A stretch of 64,000 nt of DNA. Origin: Sphingomonas sp. AOB5 (lineage in GTDB: Bacteria; Pseudomonadota; Alphaproteobacteria; Sphingomonadales; Sphingomonadaceae). This document shows, in pieces, positions 9,755 to 18,551 of the stretch. The first letter of the stretch is position 1, and each line of letters begins with the position of its first letter. The position numbers were made by a program, and so were the translations under genes. Below the pieces are notes generated by a model, which was not told the origin of the DNA, did no database searches, and saw only the letters and a list, made by a program, of their open reading frames with translations. Location of the stretch: the NCBI RefSeq assembly GCF_029433115.1, contig NZ_JARNTV010000011.1, positions 1-64,000 of the forward strand, in the 5' to 3' direction.

Positions 9755-10705
9755 ATGCGCGAAGGCGTGGCGCTGGTGGCCGATATCGGCCGCCAATCGG
9801 TGCGGTTCGGGCTGACCGGCGGCGAGCTGGGCATGGGCCCGCACGAAGTCCGCAAGTTCATGACCGCCGAGCATCCCACCTTCACCAGCGCGCTGATCGC
9901 CTATCTCACCGCCATGAACCTGCGCGATGCCCGCCTGCCCAGCGTCCTTGCGGTGGCCGGCGCGGCGCGGGGCGACCTGATCAACCTGACCGGCAGCCGC
10001 TGGTACATCTCGCTCTCCGGCGTCGAAGCGGTGCTGCGCGAACGCCCGCGCGCGCTCAACGAATGCGCCGCCAACGCGCTCGCGCTGACGCAGCTTCCCG
10101 CCAGCGCCTTCACGCCCCTGCGCGGCCCGATGCCCCGCGATGTCAGGCCCGGCGGCAACTATGTCGTGATCGGCATCGGCACCGGGCTGGGCGTCGCGGC
10201 GCTTGTCACCGCGGGCGATCGCCTCGTCCCCGTCCAGAGCGAAGCGGGCCATATCGCCTTCTCCCCGATCACCGCCGACGAGCGCAAATTCGCCGACTTC
10301 TGCAAGTCGCGCGGCATCGCCGTCGACGCCGAAACGCTGTTGAGCGCGCTCGGCCTGCTGCTCGCGCATGAGGCACTCAGCGGCGGCAAGAAGCTGCTCA
10401 GGCCCGAGGACGTGACCGGCGGCGCCGGCCGCGACGCGACCTGCACCGCGGTGGTGCGCATGTTCACCGAATATCTCGGCGCCTTTGCCGGCGATCTCGC
10501 GCTGGCGTTCGGCGCGTGGGACGGGGTGTTCGTCACCGGCGCGATCGGCCGCGCGCTGCGTAGCCACCTCACCGAACCCGGCTTCCGCCAGCGGATGGAG
10601 GCCAAGGCCAGTTTCCGCCGCCAGCTCGGCGAAGTGCCCGTCGCGCTGGTCAACCATAGCGACCTCGAGCTGATCGGCGCGGCGGCTGCGCTGGGGAACG
10701 CCTGA
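9755..10705 (+). CDS. Glucokinase-like protein with altered active-site motifs
   Basis: A 316-residue protein related to proteobacterial Glk (PF02685 type): ADIGRQSVRFGL near residues 9-20, GIGTGLG at 140-146 and QSEAGHIAFSP at 161-171 align with the phosphate and sugar motifs. However, the usual GGTNARF is GRQSVRF, and the catalytic Asp of the INDF motif appears to be Glu103 in ALNECAANA. It may be a weak or re-specialised sugar kinase, or a non-catalytic regulator. The length fits Glk. It stands alone, 98 bases after the DUF805 gene. Confidence 0.75.
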   Translation: MREGVALVADIGRQSVRFGLTGGELGMGPHEVRKFMTAEHPTFTSALIAYLTAMNLRDARLPSVLAVAGAARGDLINLTGSRWYISLSGVEAVLRERPRALNECAANALALTQLPASAFTPLRGPMPRDVRPGGNYVVIGIGTGLGVAALVTAGDRLVPVQSEAGHIAFSPITADERKFADFCKSRGIAVDAETLLSALGLLLAHEALSGGKKLLRPEDVTGGAGRDATCTAVVRMFTEYLGAFAGDLALAFGAWDGVFVTGAIGRALRSHLTEPGFRQRMEAKASFRRQLGEVPVALVNHSDLELIGAAAALGNA

Positions 10706-10748
10706 TCCGCCCGCCCGTTCTGCCTCCAACCCCTTAGGAGAGCAGACA

Positions 10749-11228
10749 ATGGACGAAACCGCCAACCCAGCCGATGTCCGCGAACGCATGTGGGAGAAAC
10801 TGTCGAAGAGCCCCTTCGTCATGGTCTCCCTCACCGGCGTGGACCAGCATGCCGAACCGATGACCGCGATCCTCGACGAGGACGCCAGCAGCAAATTCTG
10901 GTTCTACACCCGCCGCGACAATCGCGTCGCCCCCGGCGGCCCTGCCATGGCCCAGTTCACGTCGAAGGATCACAAGGTCTTCGCCTGCATCCGCGGCAAT
11001 CTGACGCCTGAGACCGATCAGGCCGTAGTCGACAAATACTGGTCGAACATGGTCGAGGCCTGGTTCGATGGCGGCCGCAACGATCCGAACCTGCTGATGC
11101 TTCGCTTCGAGCTTCAGGATGCCGAAATCTGGGAAGGCGACGAATCCCTGCTCGGCAAGTTCAAGATGCTTACGGGTCAGAAGATCAGCGGCGAGGAAGC
11201 CGGCAGGCACGTCGAGACTGCGCTGTAA
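10749..11228 (+). CDS. Pyridoxamine 5'-phosphate oxidase-like (general stress protein 26 type)
   Basis: A 159-residue split-barrel flavin-binding-type protein. The order of MVSLTGVDQHAEPMTAIL, FWFYTRRDNRV and FTSKDHKVFACIRGNL near residues 24-85, and the WFDGGRNDPNLLMLRF block near 112-127, match the general stress FMN-binding family (Pyrid_ox_like). The start at 10749 has a good Shine-Dalgarno (TTAGGAGAG, 10734-10742). The physiological substrate of these proteins is generally unknown. A family B repeat follows directly. Confidence 0.85.
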   Translation: MDETANPADVRERMWEKLSKSPFVMVSLTGVDQHAEPMTAILDEDASSKFWFYTRRDNRVAPGGPAMAQFTSKDHKVFACIRGNLTPETDQAVVDKYWSNMVEAWFDGGRNDPNLLMLRFELQDAEIWEGDESLLGKFKMLTGQKISGEEAGRHVETAL

Positions 11229-11231
11229 CGC

Positions 11232-11355
11232 AATCCTCCCCCGGAGGGGGAGGGGGACCGCCGAAGGCGGTGGAGGGGGATTACCGCAGGCGATACCGCT
11301 TGGGGCTCTCCCTCTCCGTCATGCTTCGCATGCCACCTCCCCTCCGGGGGAGGAT
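11232..11355. repeat. Interspersed palindromic repeat, family B, copy 1
   Basis: About 124 bases flanked by AATCCTCCCCCGGAGG and CCTCCGGGGGAGGAT, with an inner pair of GC-rich arms around a CGCAGGCGATACCGCTTGGG core. Related copies lie at 15517, 41776 and 58099. Confidence 0.8.
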
Positions 11356-11360
11356 CGCAC

Positions 11361-11768
11361 ATGCTTGACCCGCCGTGTCTTCATCCCCATCCCCGCCCCA
11401 TGGGCCCTTCCCTCGCACATCGCATCCGCATCGAAGCGCACGCCGTCTGGCTCAGCGTCCGCGATTCCCGCACGCCGCTGCTTGCCAAGCTGTTCGGCCT
11501 GCTGGTCGCCGCCTATGCGCTGTCGCCGATCGACCTGATCCCGGATTTCATCCCAATCCTCGGCCTGCTCGACGATGCGGTGCTGATCCCGCTCGGCGTC
11601 TGGCTGTTCGAGAAGATGGTGCCGCCGGCGATCCTCGCCGAGCATCGCGCCACCGCACAGACCGCCGCCGAGCGGCCGGTATCGCGCTGGGGCATAGCAA
11701 TTGTGGTCGCGATCTGGGCCGCGGCCGCCTGGCTGATCTGGAGCGCCGCCAGTTTCGCCTATGACTGA
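11361..11768 (+). CDS. YkvA/DUF1232 family membrane protein
   Basis: A protein of up to 135 residues. The DUF1232 core LLVAAYALSPIDLIPDFIPI near residues 49-68, followed by LGLLDDAVLIPLGVWL, is diagnostic. A second membrane helix lies near the C-terminus. The ATG at 11361 has GGGGAGGAT before it, but that sits in the preceding repeat. An ATG at 11400 (MGPSLAHRIR) is an equally plausible start and gives 122 residues. The function is unknown. Its stop overlaps the next gene. Confidence 0.82.
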   Translation: MLDPPCLHPHPRPMGPSLAHRIRIEAHAVWLSVRDSRTPLLAKLFGLLVAAYALSPIDLIPDFIPILGLLDDAVLIPLGVWLFEKMVPPAILAEHRATAQTAAERPVSRWGIAIVVAIWAAAAWLIWSAASFAYD

Positions 11769-12252
11769 CCGCCTCAAGAAACGGCTCGTCATCGGCGCAT
11801 GGCTGGGATTCGTCCTTGCGGCGATCATCTTTACCGTCATGCCGACAGCCGAACTCGACAAAAGCCGGGCATTCGGCTGCTACACGACGGCGAAAGCCGC
11901 GCCGATCCTGCTGGACGAGACGGGCATGCACATCCTGCAGGACGAGCCCGACCGGGTCGATTTCCATCTCGAGGAGATCAGATCCCGAATCGTGATGACT
12001 GCCGAAGCAACCCTCTCGCTAAGGCCGGATGGCGATCGCTATACCTATCATATCTCGACGCCGCCGCTTGAGCCGAAGCGGAGCTACTTCGCGCCGGAAG
12101 GCGCCACCGGCACCTTTCTCGATTTCGTCGAACCGGACGGAAGCCGGACGTCGGACCTCGGCAACCTCCGGCGGTTCACAAAGGTCACGACCGACAGTTC
12201 GACGCTGATCTATACCAAGGTCGCGAAGGAGCATTGCTTACCGAAGCCGTGA
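11761..12252 (+). CDS. Unknown protein with one N-terminal membrane anchor
   Basis: A 163-residue protein starting within the last codons of the DUF1232 gene, so the two are likely co-expressed. A basic N-terminus (MTDRLKKRL) and a hydrophobic stretch near residues 9-27 indicate a signal anchor; the rest would be periplasmic. It has single Cys residues near 40 and 159. No domain is recognised. It ends 19 bases before the convergent phaZ gene. Confidence 0.7.
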   Translation: MTDRLKKRLVIGAWLGFVLAAIIFTVMPTAELDKSRAFGCYTTAKAAPILLDETGMHILQDEPDRVDFHLEEIRSRIVMTAEATLSLRPDGDRYTYHISTPPLEPKRSYFAPEGATGTFLDFVEPDGSRTSDLGNLRRFTKVTTDSSTLIYTKVAKEHCLPKP

Positions 12253-12271
12253 GGCAGCCGGTTCCGGAAGC

Positions 12272-13501
12272 TCAGCCGCTGTGCGCGGCCATCCACTGCT
12301 CGACCACCGGCGCGATCCGGTTGCGCCACTTGGATCCGTTGAAGATGCCGTAATGGCCCACGTCCGGCGCCATGTGATACTGCTTCATCGCCTCGGGCAG
12401 GCTGGTCGCCAACGTCAGCGAAGCCTTGGTCTGGCCCAGGCCCGAAATATCGTCCTTCTCGCCTTCGATCGCCAGGATCGCGATGTCGGTGATGGCACCC
12501 GCATCGACCGCACGGCCGCGATGCTTCATCTCACCCTTGGGCAGCGCGTGCGTCTGGAACACGACTTCGATGGTCTGGAGATAGAATTCGGCGGTCATGT
12601 CGCAGACCGAGCGATATTCCTCATAGAAGGACATCGTCGATTCCGCGCTGCTGTCGTCGCCCTGCACCAGATGCTTGAACATCTCCCAGTGCGAAATCAT
12701 GTGGTTGCCCAGATTCATCGTCATGAACCCGGCAAGCTGCAGGAAGCCCGGATAGACCCGGCGGCCGGCACCCGGATAGGTCATCGGCACGGTGGTCACG
12801 ACATTGTTCTCGAACCAGCTGTGCGGCCGCTCGGTCGCCAGCGTGTTCACTGCGGTCGGCGCCTCGCGCGTATCGATCGGCCCGCCCATCATGGTCAGCG
12901 TCAGCGGACGGCAGGGATGCTTGTCCGCGCTCATCAGCGCCGCGGCGGCATAGCAGGGCACAGAGGGCTGGCACACGGCCAGCATGTGCGGCCGGTTCTT
13001 GCCTTCGCCGATGTGATCGAGAAACTCGACGATATAATCGATATAGTCGTCCAGATCGAAGCGGCCGTCGCTGATCGGCACCTGACGCGCATCGCGCCAG
13101 TCGGTGATGTACACGTCGCAGCTCGGCAGCATCCGCTCGACCGTGCCGCGCAGCAGCGTGGCGTAGTGGCCGGACATCGGCGCGACGATCAGCAGCTTGG
13201 GCGCAGCATCGCTACCCTCGCGCACGAAGCGCTTCAGCTGGCCGAACGGCTTGCGCAGCACGATTTCCTCGTGAACATCGACCTGCTTGCCGTCGATGGT
13301 GGTGCGATCCAGCCCGAATTCGGGCTTGCCGCGCGGCGCCGAGGCATGGGCGAACACTTCCAGCGCCGAAGCCAGCACCGTGCCGCCGCCCAGATAGGCG
13401 AAGGGATTGGCGGGATTGTTGAGCAGCCCGGCCCCGAAATTGGCCATCGCACTCGCACTTGCGAGCAGCGAGCGCTGAAATTCATACGCGTTATACAGCA
13501 T
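12272..13501 (-). CDS. phaZ: Intracellular polyhydroxybutyrate depolymerase
   Basis: A 409-residue protein starting MLYNAYEFQRSLLASASAMA, typical of intracellular PhaZ. The lipase-box-like VCQPSVP motif near residues 178-184 contains Cys in place of Ser, as in the Cys-dependent PHB depolymerases. TDWRDARQVP, near residues 132-141, is another family block. It mobilises stored PHB in the cytoplasm. The ATG at 13501 was chosen over a longer in-frame extension because the conserved N-terminus starts there and a GGTGGGAA site precedes it. It is convergent with the preceding genes and divergent from the ABC transporter. Confidence 0.92.
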   Translation of the reverse strand: MLYNAYEFQRSLLASASAMANFGAGLLNNPANPFAYLGGGTVLASALEVFAHASAPRGKPEFGLDRTTIDGKQVDVHEEIVLRKPFGQLKRFVREGSDAAPKLLIVAPMSGHYATLLRGTVERMLPSCDVYITDWRDARQVPISDGRFDLDDYIDYIVEFLDHIGEGKNRPHMLAVCQPSVPCYAAAALMSADKHPCRPLTLTMMGGPIDTREAPTAVNTLATERPHSWFENNVVTTVPMTYPGAGRRVYPGFLQLAGFMTMNLGNHMISHWEMFKHLVQGDDSSAESTMSFYEEYRSVCDMTAEFYLQTIEVVFQTHALPKGEMKHRGRAVDAGAITDIAILAIEGEKDDISGLGQTKASLTLATSLPEAMKQYHMAPDVGHYGIFNGSKWRNRIAPVVEQWMAAHSG

Positions 13502-13633
13502 CGGTTTTCCCACCCCGCCTTTGCCCCCGGCGACCATGGGGGAGTTGGGGTTATAGCGCCGGGTTTGTGCAGTGCAACGCCGTAGCAATACCAATTGATC
13601 CCGCTGTCATACCCATTCTTCGAGTCCATGAAT

Positions 13634-13654
13634 CCCTCTCCCATTGGGAGAGGG
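13634..13654. repeat. Short near-perfect palindrome
   Basis: CCCTCTCCCA and TGGGAGAGGG form 10-base arms around a single T in the 213-base gap between phaZ and the ABC transporter. It resembles the GC-rich palindromes elsewhere in the window and could act as a terminator or repeat remnant. Confidence 0.6.
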
Positions 13655-13714
13655 AGCTCAGTGCGGGATTCTAAGTTCCCCCCGGCCCGCAATCGCGCTA
13701 GTTGCGCACGCGAC

Positions 13715-15493
13715 ATGGCCGACCCTGCTCCCCAGCCCCAGCCGAAACGCAAGCTCAGCAATCTCCTGATCGTCTGGAGCTTCACGCGGCGCTATCCGCT
13801 GCAGCTCTGCATCGCGATTCTGGCACTGACGACCTCGTCCTTCGCCACCCTGTGGATCCCGCGCACCTTCCAGCAGATCGTGGACAAGGGCTTTGCGGCG
13901 AACGCCGATCCCAGCAAGATCGGCGTCTATTTCGAAGGGCTGCTGCTGGTCGTGCTGGTGCTATCGCTGGCGACCGCGGTGCGCTTCTACTTCGTCTCGT
14001 GGCTCGGCGAGCGCACCGTCGCGGACATGCGCGTCGCGGTGCAGCGCAACCTGCTGCGCCTGCCGCCCAAATGGTTCGAGGAAAACCGCCCGTCGGAAAT
14101 CGCCTCGCGCCTCACTTCGGATACCGCGATCATCGAACAGGTGGTCGGCTCCACCGTCTCGATCGCGCTGCGCAACCTGCTCACCGGCGCGGGCGGTGTG
14201 GTCTATATGTTCGTCATCGCGCCCAAGATCGCGGCCTATCTGATCGTCGGCATCCCGCTCGTGGTGCTGCCGATCATGTGGCTGGGCGGGCGCGTCCGCA
14301 ATCTCTCGCGCGCCAGCCAGGATCGCATCGCCGATATCGGCATGCTCGCGTCCGAAACCCTCGGCGCGATGCGGATCGTGCAGGCATTCGGGCAGGAGGA
14401 TCGCGAGGCGAAGCGCTTCAGCGATGCCGTCGCGCGCAGCTTCGCCGCGGGCAAGCGCCGCTTCGCCGTGCGCGCGGTGATGACGGCGCTGGTCATCGGC
14501 CTGCTCTTCACCGCCATCACCCTGATCATGTGGAACGCCGTGTCCGAAGTCGCCGCCGGGCGGCTGAGCGGCGGATCGATCACGGCCTTCGTCATCACCG
14601 CGGGCCTCGTCACCGGTTCGTTCGGCGCGCTCACCGAAGTCTATGGCGACCTGATGCGCGCGTCGGGCGCCGCCAGCCGCCTCGCCGAACTGGTCGGTCA
14701 GGAACCGGACATCGCGCCGCCCGCCAATCCGGTGAAGCTGCCCGAACCGCCACAGGGCGCGATCGTGTTCGATCACGTCACCTTCCGCTATCCCACCCGT
14801 CCCGAAGTCTCGGCGCTTCAGGAGTTCAACCTGATCGTCAATCCGGGCGAGACGGTCGCGGTCGTCGGCCCCTCGGGCGCGGGAAAGTCGACCCTGTTCC
14901 AGCTCGTCCAGCGCTTCTACGATCCCGAGGCAGGCGAAGTCCGCATCGACGGCGTGCCGGTGAAACAGGCCGATCCCGGCGATATCCGCGCGCGCATGGC
15001 GATGGTGCCGCAGGAGACGGTGATCTTCGCCGCCTCCGCGCGCGACAATCTCCGCTACGGCCGCTGGGATGCCAGCGACGAGGCGATCTGGGCCGCGGCG
15101 GAGGCCGCCAACGCCGCCGAGTTCCTGCGCGAACTGCCCCAGGGCCTCTGGCCCTTCCTCGGCGAAGCCCGCGCGCGGCTGTCGGGCGGCCAGCGCCAGC
15201 GTATCGCCATCGCCCGCGCCCTGCTGCGCGACGCCCCGATCCTGCTGCTCGACGAAGCCACCAGCGCGCTTGACGCCGAAAGCGAGAAGCTGGTGCAGGA
15301 CGCGCTGGAAAAGCTGATGACCGATCGCACCACGCTGGTAATCGCCCACCGCCTCGCCACCGTCCGCGCCGCGGGCCGCATCATCGTGATGGACGACGGC
15401 AAGATCGTGGAGACCGGCACCCATGCCGAACTGGTGGCCGAGGGCGGTCTTTATGCCCGGCTCGCCGCGCTGCAGTTCAGCGAAGCGGCTTAG
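13715..15493 (+). CDS. ABC exporter, fused membrane and ATPase domains (MsbA-like half transporter)
   Basis: A 592-residue type I exporter. Six membrane segments lie in residues 30-310, followed by an ATPase domain with Walker A GPSGAGKST (385-393), signature LSGGQRQR (489-496) and Walker B ILLLDEATSALD (509-520); the H-loop is in VIAHRLATV. It would work as a homodimer exporting lipid or drug-like substrates. The ATG at 13715 was chosen over an upstream extension because MADPAPQPQPKRK is a normal soluble leader. The substrate cannot be inferred from neighbours. Confidence 0.93.
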   Translation: MADPAPQPQPKRKLSNLLIVWSFTRRYPLQLCIAILALTTSSFATLWIPRTFQQIVDKGFAANADPSKIGVYFEGLLLVVLVLSLATAVRFYFVSWLGERTVADMRVAVQRNLLRLPPKWFEENRPSEIASRLTSDTAIIEQVVGSTVSIALRNLLTGAGGVVYMFVIAPKIAAYLIVGIPLVVLPIMWLGGRVRNLSRASQDRIADIGMLASETLGAMRIVQAFGQEDREAKRFSDAVARSFAAGKRRFAVRAVMTALVIGLLFTAITLIMWNAVSEVAAGRLSGGSITAFVITAGLVTGSFGALTEVYGDLMRASGAASRLAELVGQEPDIAPPANPVKLPEPPQGAIVFDHVTFRYPTRPEVSALQEFNLIVNPGETVAVVGPSGAGKSTLFQLVQRFYDPEAGEVRIDGVPVKQADPGDIRARMAMVPQETVIFAASARDNLRYGRWDASDEAIWAAAEAANAAEFLRELPQGLWPFLGEARARLSGGQRQRIAIARALLRDAPILLLDEATSALDAESEKLVQDALEKLMTDRTTLVIAHRLATVRAAGRIIVMDDGKIVETGTHAELVAEGGLYARLAALQFSEAA

Positions 15494-15516
15494 GGCCAAA
15501 CGACATTCAGGCGTCA

Positions 15517-15640
15517 AATCCTCCCCCGGAGGGGGAGGGGGACCGCGAAGCGGTGGAGGGGGATGCCGCAAGCGATATCGCCTGTGGCGTTCCCCCTCCG
15601 TCAGCCTGCGGCTGCCACCTCCCCCTCCGGGGGAGGATTT
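15517..15640. repeat. Interspersed palindromic repeat, family B, copy 2
   Basis: Same architecture as the copy at 11232: outer AATCCTCCCCCGGAGG and CCTCCGGGGGAGGATT, inner GACCGCGAAGCGGTGGAGG and a central CGCAAGCGATATCGCCTGTGG. It occupies nearly all of the gap between the convergent ABC and MarR-family genes. Confidence 0.85.
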
Positions 15641-15657
15641 GAAGGTCGGATACGCCC

Positions 15658-16122
15658 TTAGCCCCCATCCGCCTCACGCTCGGCCGTGTAACTCGCTACC
15701 GAATCCCGAAACGCCTTCACATCCCGGTTGAGCGCAATCAGCTTCTCCACCGGCAGCCCCGCCGCGGCGAATAGAGTCTCGCCAAGACATTGCGTCCGCG
15801 CCTGCATCTCGGCGCCCGCGGCAGTCAGCGTGACCATCACCCGCCGCTCGTCTTCGGGATTGCGCCGCCGCTCGACCAGCCCCGATTGCTCGAGCCGTTT
15901 GACCAGTGGCGTGATCGTGCTCGATTCCAGCGCGAGCCGCTCCGCAATGCCGCCGATCGTCTCCTCGCCGCGCTCCCACAGCACGTTCAGCACCAGATAT
16001 TGCGGATAGGTGATCCCCAGCTCGTCGAGCAGCGGCTTGTAGGCGCGGTTGATCGCAATGCTCGCGCCATACAGCGAGAAGCACAGGATCTGGTCGAGGG
16101 TCAGCATGGGTCTGGTGGGCAT
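15658..16122 (-). CDS. MarR-family regulator of the OhrR type
   Basis: A winged-helix repressor of about 154 residues. The N-terminal LDQILCFSLYGASIA carries the reactive Cys (residue 14 from this start) that senses organic peroxides in OhrR. TYPQYLVLNVLWERG and a recognition helix (SSTITPLVKRLEQSGLVERR) near 70-90 follow, then DERRVMV in the wing. In-frame ATGs at 16137, 16122 and 16107 are all possible; none has a strong ribosome site. I rejected the longest frame (from 16215) because it would overlap the palindromic operators. No ohr gene is next door; the divergent membrane protein is the apparent target. Confidence 0.87.
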   Translation of the reverse strand: MPTRPMLTLDQILCFSLYGASIAINRAYKPLLDELGITYPQYLVLNVLWERGEETIGGIAERLALESSTITPLVKRLEQSGLVERRRNPEDERRVMVTLTAAGAEMQARTQCLGETLFAAAGLPVEKLIALNRDVKAFRDSVASYTAEREADGG

Positions 16123-16159
16123 TCGGCAGGATCTCATGATCGGAAGGTCGCGGGTTATA

Positions 16160-16239
16160 TATCGCGATAACTTTTCTCTGGACAAGCACTGCGCTCGCTC
16201 GTAGCGGAATTTCATATCGCGATAATTATTATCGCGATA
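16160..16239. promoter_or_regulatory. Three TATCGCGATA palindromes, likely operators
   Basis: Exact copies of the palindrome TATCGCGATA lie at 16160-16169, 16215-16224 and 16230-16239 in an AT-rich stretch between the divergent MarR-family and DUF308-like genes. The last two are 15 bases apart start to start. Repeated palindromes between a MarR gene and its divergent partner are the usual arrangement of MarR operators; binding itself is inferred. Confidence 0.75.
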
Positions 16240-16262
16240 TATATAGAAAGAGAGTTCCCCCG

Positions 16263-16835
16263 ATGGATGACACCCTGCCCCCCGATGCGTCGAAGCATTG
16301 GCTGACCCGCTATTATCTCACCCGCGGACTGTTTTCCGCCGCATGGGTCGCCGCGGCCTTCACGCTGGCGACCGGCAATCCCGTGCTCGCGACCGTGCTG
16401 CTGATCGCCTATCCGGCATGGGATGCACTGGCCAATCTGGTCGACGCCCAACGCAGCGGCGGCCTGACGCGCAACCCTTCCCAGGCGTTCAACACCTGGA
16501 TCAGCGTCGCCACGACGTTCGGCGTGGCGCTGGCCATCGGGCACAGCATGAACCTGGTCCTCGCCATTTTCGGCGTCTGGGCGGGACTGTCCGGCCTGCT
16601 CCAGCTGGCCACGGGCGTGCGGCGCCGGAAATCGGTGGGTGCGCAATGGACGATGATCCTCAGCGGCGCGCAGTCGATGACCGCCAGCGTCTTCTTCATC
16701 ATGGGCTCGCTCGCCCCCGCCGTCCCGAACATCCGCGTGATCGCGCCCTATGCGGCTTTCGGCGCCTTCTATTTCCTGCTGTCCGCGCTGCTGCTGGCGA
16801 TTTCGTCCAGAAAAACAGCCCAGCAGCATGCCTGA
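16263..16835 (+). CDS. DUF308/HdeD-like membrane protein
   Basis: A 190-residue protein with about six hydrophobic segments (near 22-37, 39-53, 82-98, 101-117, 134-152 and 160-178) arranged in the pattern of HdeD/DUF308 proteins. It starts 23 bases after the third TATCGCGATA palindrome, with an AAAGAGAG site before the ATG, so it is probably repressed by the divergent OhrR-type regulator. HdeD in E. coli is tied to acid resistance; a comparable stress role here is only a guess. Confidence 0.7.
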   Translation: MDDTLPPDASKHWLTRYYLTRGLFSAAWVAAAFTLATGNPVLATVLLIAYPAWDALANLVDAQRSGGLTRNPSQAFNTWISVATTFGVALAIGHSMNLVLAIFGVWAGLSGLLQLATGVRRRKSVGAQWTMILSGAQSMTASVFFIMGSLAPAVPNIRVIAPYAAFGAFYFLLSALLLAISSRKTAQQHA

Positions 16836-16998
16836 TCGGTGGGGGTAGCCGTCGCGGTTGCAATGTTGGAATCTTCTTGCTGCTATCGCGGCGGGTACCC
16901 CTTCCGCTCTTTCGAAAATCGGGTATGCTCACTGCGAAAAGCGTGGATTAGTGTGAAGTTAGTGTGAACTTCCGCCAGCGCGAACAGGAGAGGATGCC

Positions 16999-18171
16999 AT
17001 GGCCAACCGCGATTTCGACATCATCGTCTATGGCGCCACCGGCTTCACCGGCCGTCTGGTCGCGGAGTATCTGGTCAACAACTACGCCGATGGCAGCATC
17101 AGCTGGGCGATGGCCGGCCGCTCGCTGACCAAACTGCACGAGGTCCGCGACGAGATCGGCGCGCCCGCCGACACCCCCTTGCTGACCGCCAATGCCGACG
17201 ATCCGCAGGCGCTGCTGGAGATGGTCGCGCGGGCCAAGGTCGTCATCACCACCGTCGGTCCGTACCAGCTCTATGGCGAAGCGCTGCTGGCCGCCTGCGT
17301 CACCGCGGGCACCGGCTATGTCGATCTGTGCGGCGAGCCGAACTGGATGCACGACATGATCGCCAAGTACGATGCGGACGCGAAGGCCAGCGGCGCGCGC
17401 ATCGTCTTCTCGTGCGGCTTCGATTCCATCCCGTTCGACCTCGGCGTCTGGGCGGCGGAACAGGCCGCCATCGCGAAGTTCGGCAAGCCCGCGCCGCGCG
17501 TGAAGGGCCGCGTCCGCGCGATGAAGGGCACCTTCTCGGGCGGCACCTTCGCCAGCGGAAAGGCCACCGCCATGGCAGCGGCAAAGAACCCCGCGGTGTT
17601 CAAGGTCCTGCTCGATCCCTTCGCGCTCACGCCGGGCTTTTCAGGGCCGGACCAGCCCAAGGGCATGCTGCCCGAATATGACGACGCGGTCGGCGGCTGG
17701 GTCGCGCCGTTCATGATGGCGGTGATCAACACCAAGAATGTCCACCGCACCAATTTCCTCGCCGGCCATCCCTATGGCGAGAATTTCAAATACGACGAGA
17801 TGATGGTCGCCCCCGGCATCGGCGAAATGGGCAAGGCCGCGGCCGAAGCCATCGCCAAGATGAACCCGATGAACGCGGACAAGGGCCCCGCCCCCGGCGA
17901 GGGCCCGTCGAAGGAAGAGCGCGAGACCGGCTTCTACGACATCGCCTTCATCGCCGAGATGCCCGATGGCCAGCGCGTCACTGCGGTGGTGAAGGGCGAT
18001 CGTGATCCCGGCTATGGCTCGACCAGCAAGATGATCGCCGAAAGCGCGATCTGCCTGATCCACGATGTGCCCGAAGGCAAAGGCGGCATCTGGACCCCCG
18101 GCGCGCTGATGCCCGAACCGCTCAAGAAGCGGCTGGAGGAACGTGCGGGCCTGACCTTTACGGTGGAGTGA
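16999..18171 (+). CDS. Saccharopine dehydrogenase-like NAD(P)-binding protein
   Basis: A 390-residue protein with an N-terminal Rossmann motif IIVYGATGFTGRLVAEYL near residues 7-24, then ITTVGPYQLYGE and YVDLCGEPNW blocks typical of the saccharopine dehydrogenase/trans-acting enoyl reductase family. A GFDSIPFDLG motif near 139-148 is also conserved. Related mycobacterial proteins reduce polyketide double bonds, but the reaction here is unknown. A CAGGAGAGGAT site precedes the ATG at 16999. Its last 14 bases overlap the convergent small gene. Confidence 0.87.
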   Translation: MANRDFDIIVYGATGFTGRLVAEYLVNNYADGSISWAMAGRSLTKLHEVRDEIGAPADTPLLTANADDPQALLEMVARAKVVITTVGPYQLYGEALLAACVTAGTGYVDLCGEPNWMHDMIAKYDADAKASGARIVFSCGFDSIPFDLGVWAAEQAAIAKFGKPAPRVKGRVRAMKGTFSGGTFASGKATAMAAAKNPAVFKVLLDPFALTPGFSGPDQPKGMLPEYDDAVGGWVAPFMMAVINTKNVHRTNFLAGHPYGENFKYDEMMVAPGIGEMGKAAAEAIAKMNPMNADKGPAPGEGPSKEERETGFYDIAFIAEMPDGQRVTAVVKGDRDPGYGSTSKMIAESAICLIHDVPEGKGGIWTPGALMPEPLKKRLEERAGLTFTVE

Positions 18172-18496
18172 GCGAGCCGCCCTGGTAGAGAAACATCAAC
18201 GCCACGGCGAGGATCACCGCGATCAGCGCCGCGGCGGCGCCCAGCTTCGCCTGCCGACTGCGGCTGTCTGCGTTATAGGCCGCGATATCGAGCCAGTAAT
18301 AACCGCCCTGCCCCGCCTGCTTGATCACGCCGCTGCGGACCATCAGCTCGAACTGCTCGCGCTCCGCGGGCTTGGCAGGCGAATAGAGTACCGCATCGCC
18401 GGGCAGCACCGCGCCCTGCGCCATGAAATAGGCGGTGACCGCCCGCTGATCGGGATTGCGCGGTGCGGTGATCTGGACACGGGCCGGACCGGCCAT
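18158..18496 (-). CDS. Small tail-anchored unknown protein
   Basis: A 112-residue protein starting MAGPARVQITAPRNPDQRAV, with a clear GGGAGGAAA ribosome site before this ATG, which is why I reject the longer frame. The middle (AEREQFELMVRSGVIKQAG, then GYYWLDIAAYNAD) looks like a small folded domain, and a membrane helix (residues near 88-105) lies at the C-terminus. No family is recognised. Confidence 0.72.
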   Translation of the reverse strand: MAGPARVQITAPRNPDQRAVTAYFMAQGAVLPGDAVLYSPAKPAEREQFELMVRSGVIKQAGQGGYYWLDIAAYNADSRSRQAKLGAAAALIAVILAVALMFLYQGGSLTPP

Positions 18497-18551
18497 CTCG
18501 TTTCCTCCCTGAGTGCCGCCCAAGGATAGGGAACCAAGGCCTCAGGTCAAT

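Noticed and set aside
12281..13585. Long plus-strand frame opposite phaZ
   Set aside because: Antisense shadow rich in Arg and His; phaZ on the other strand is clearly conserved.
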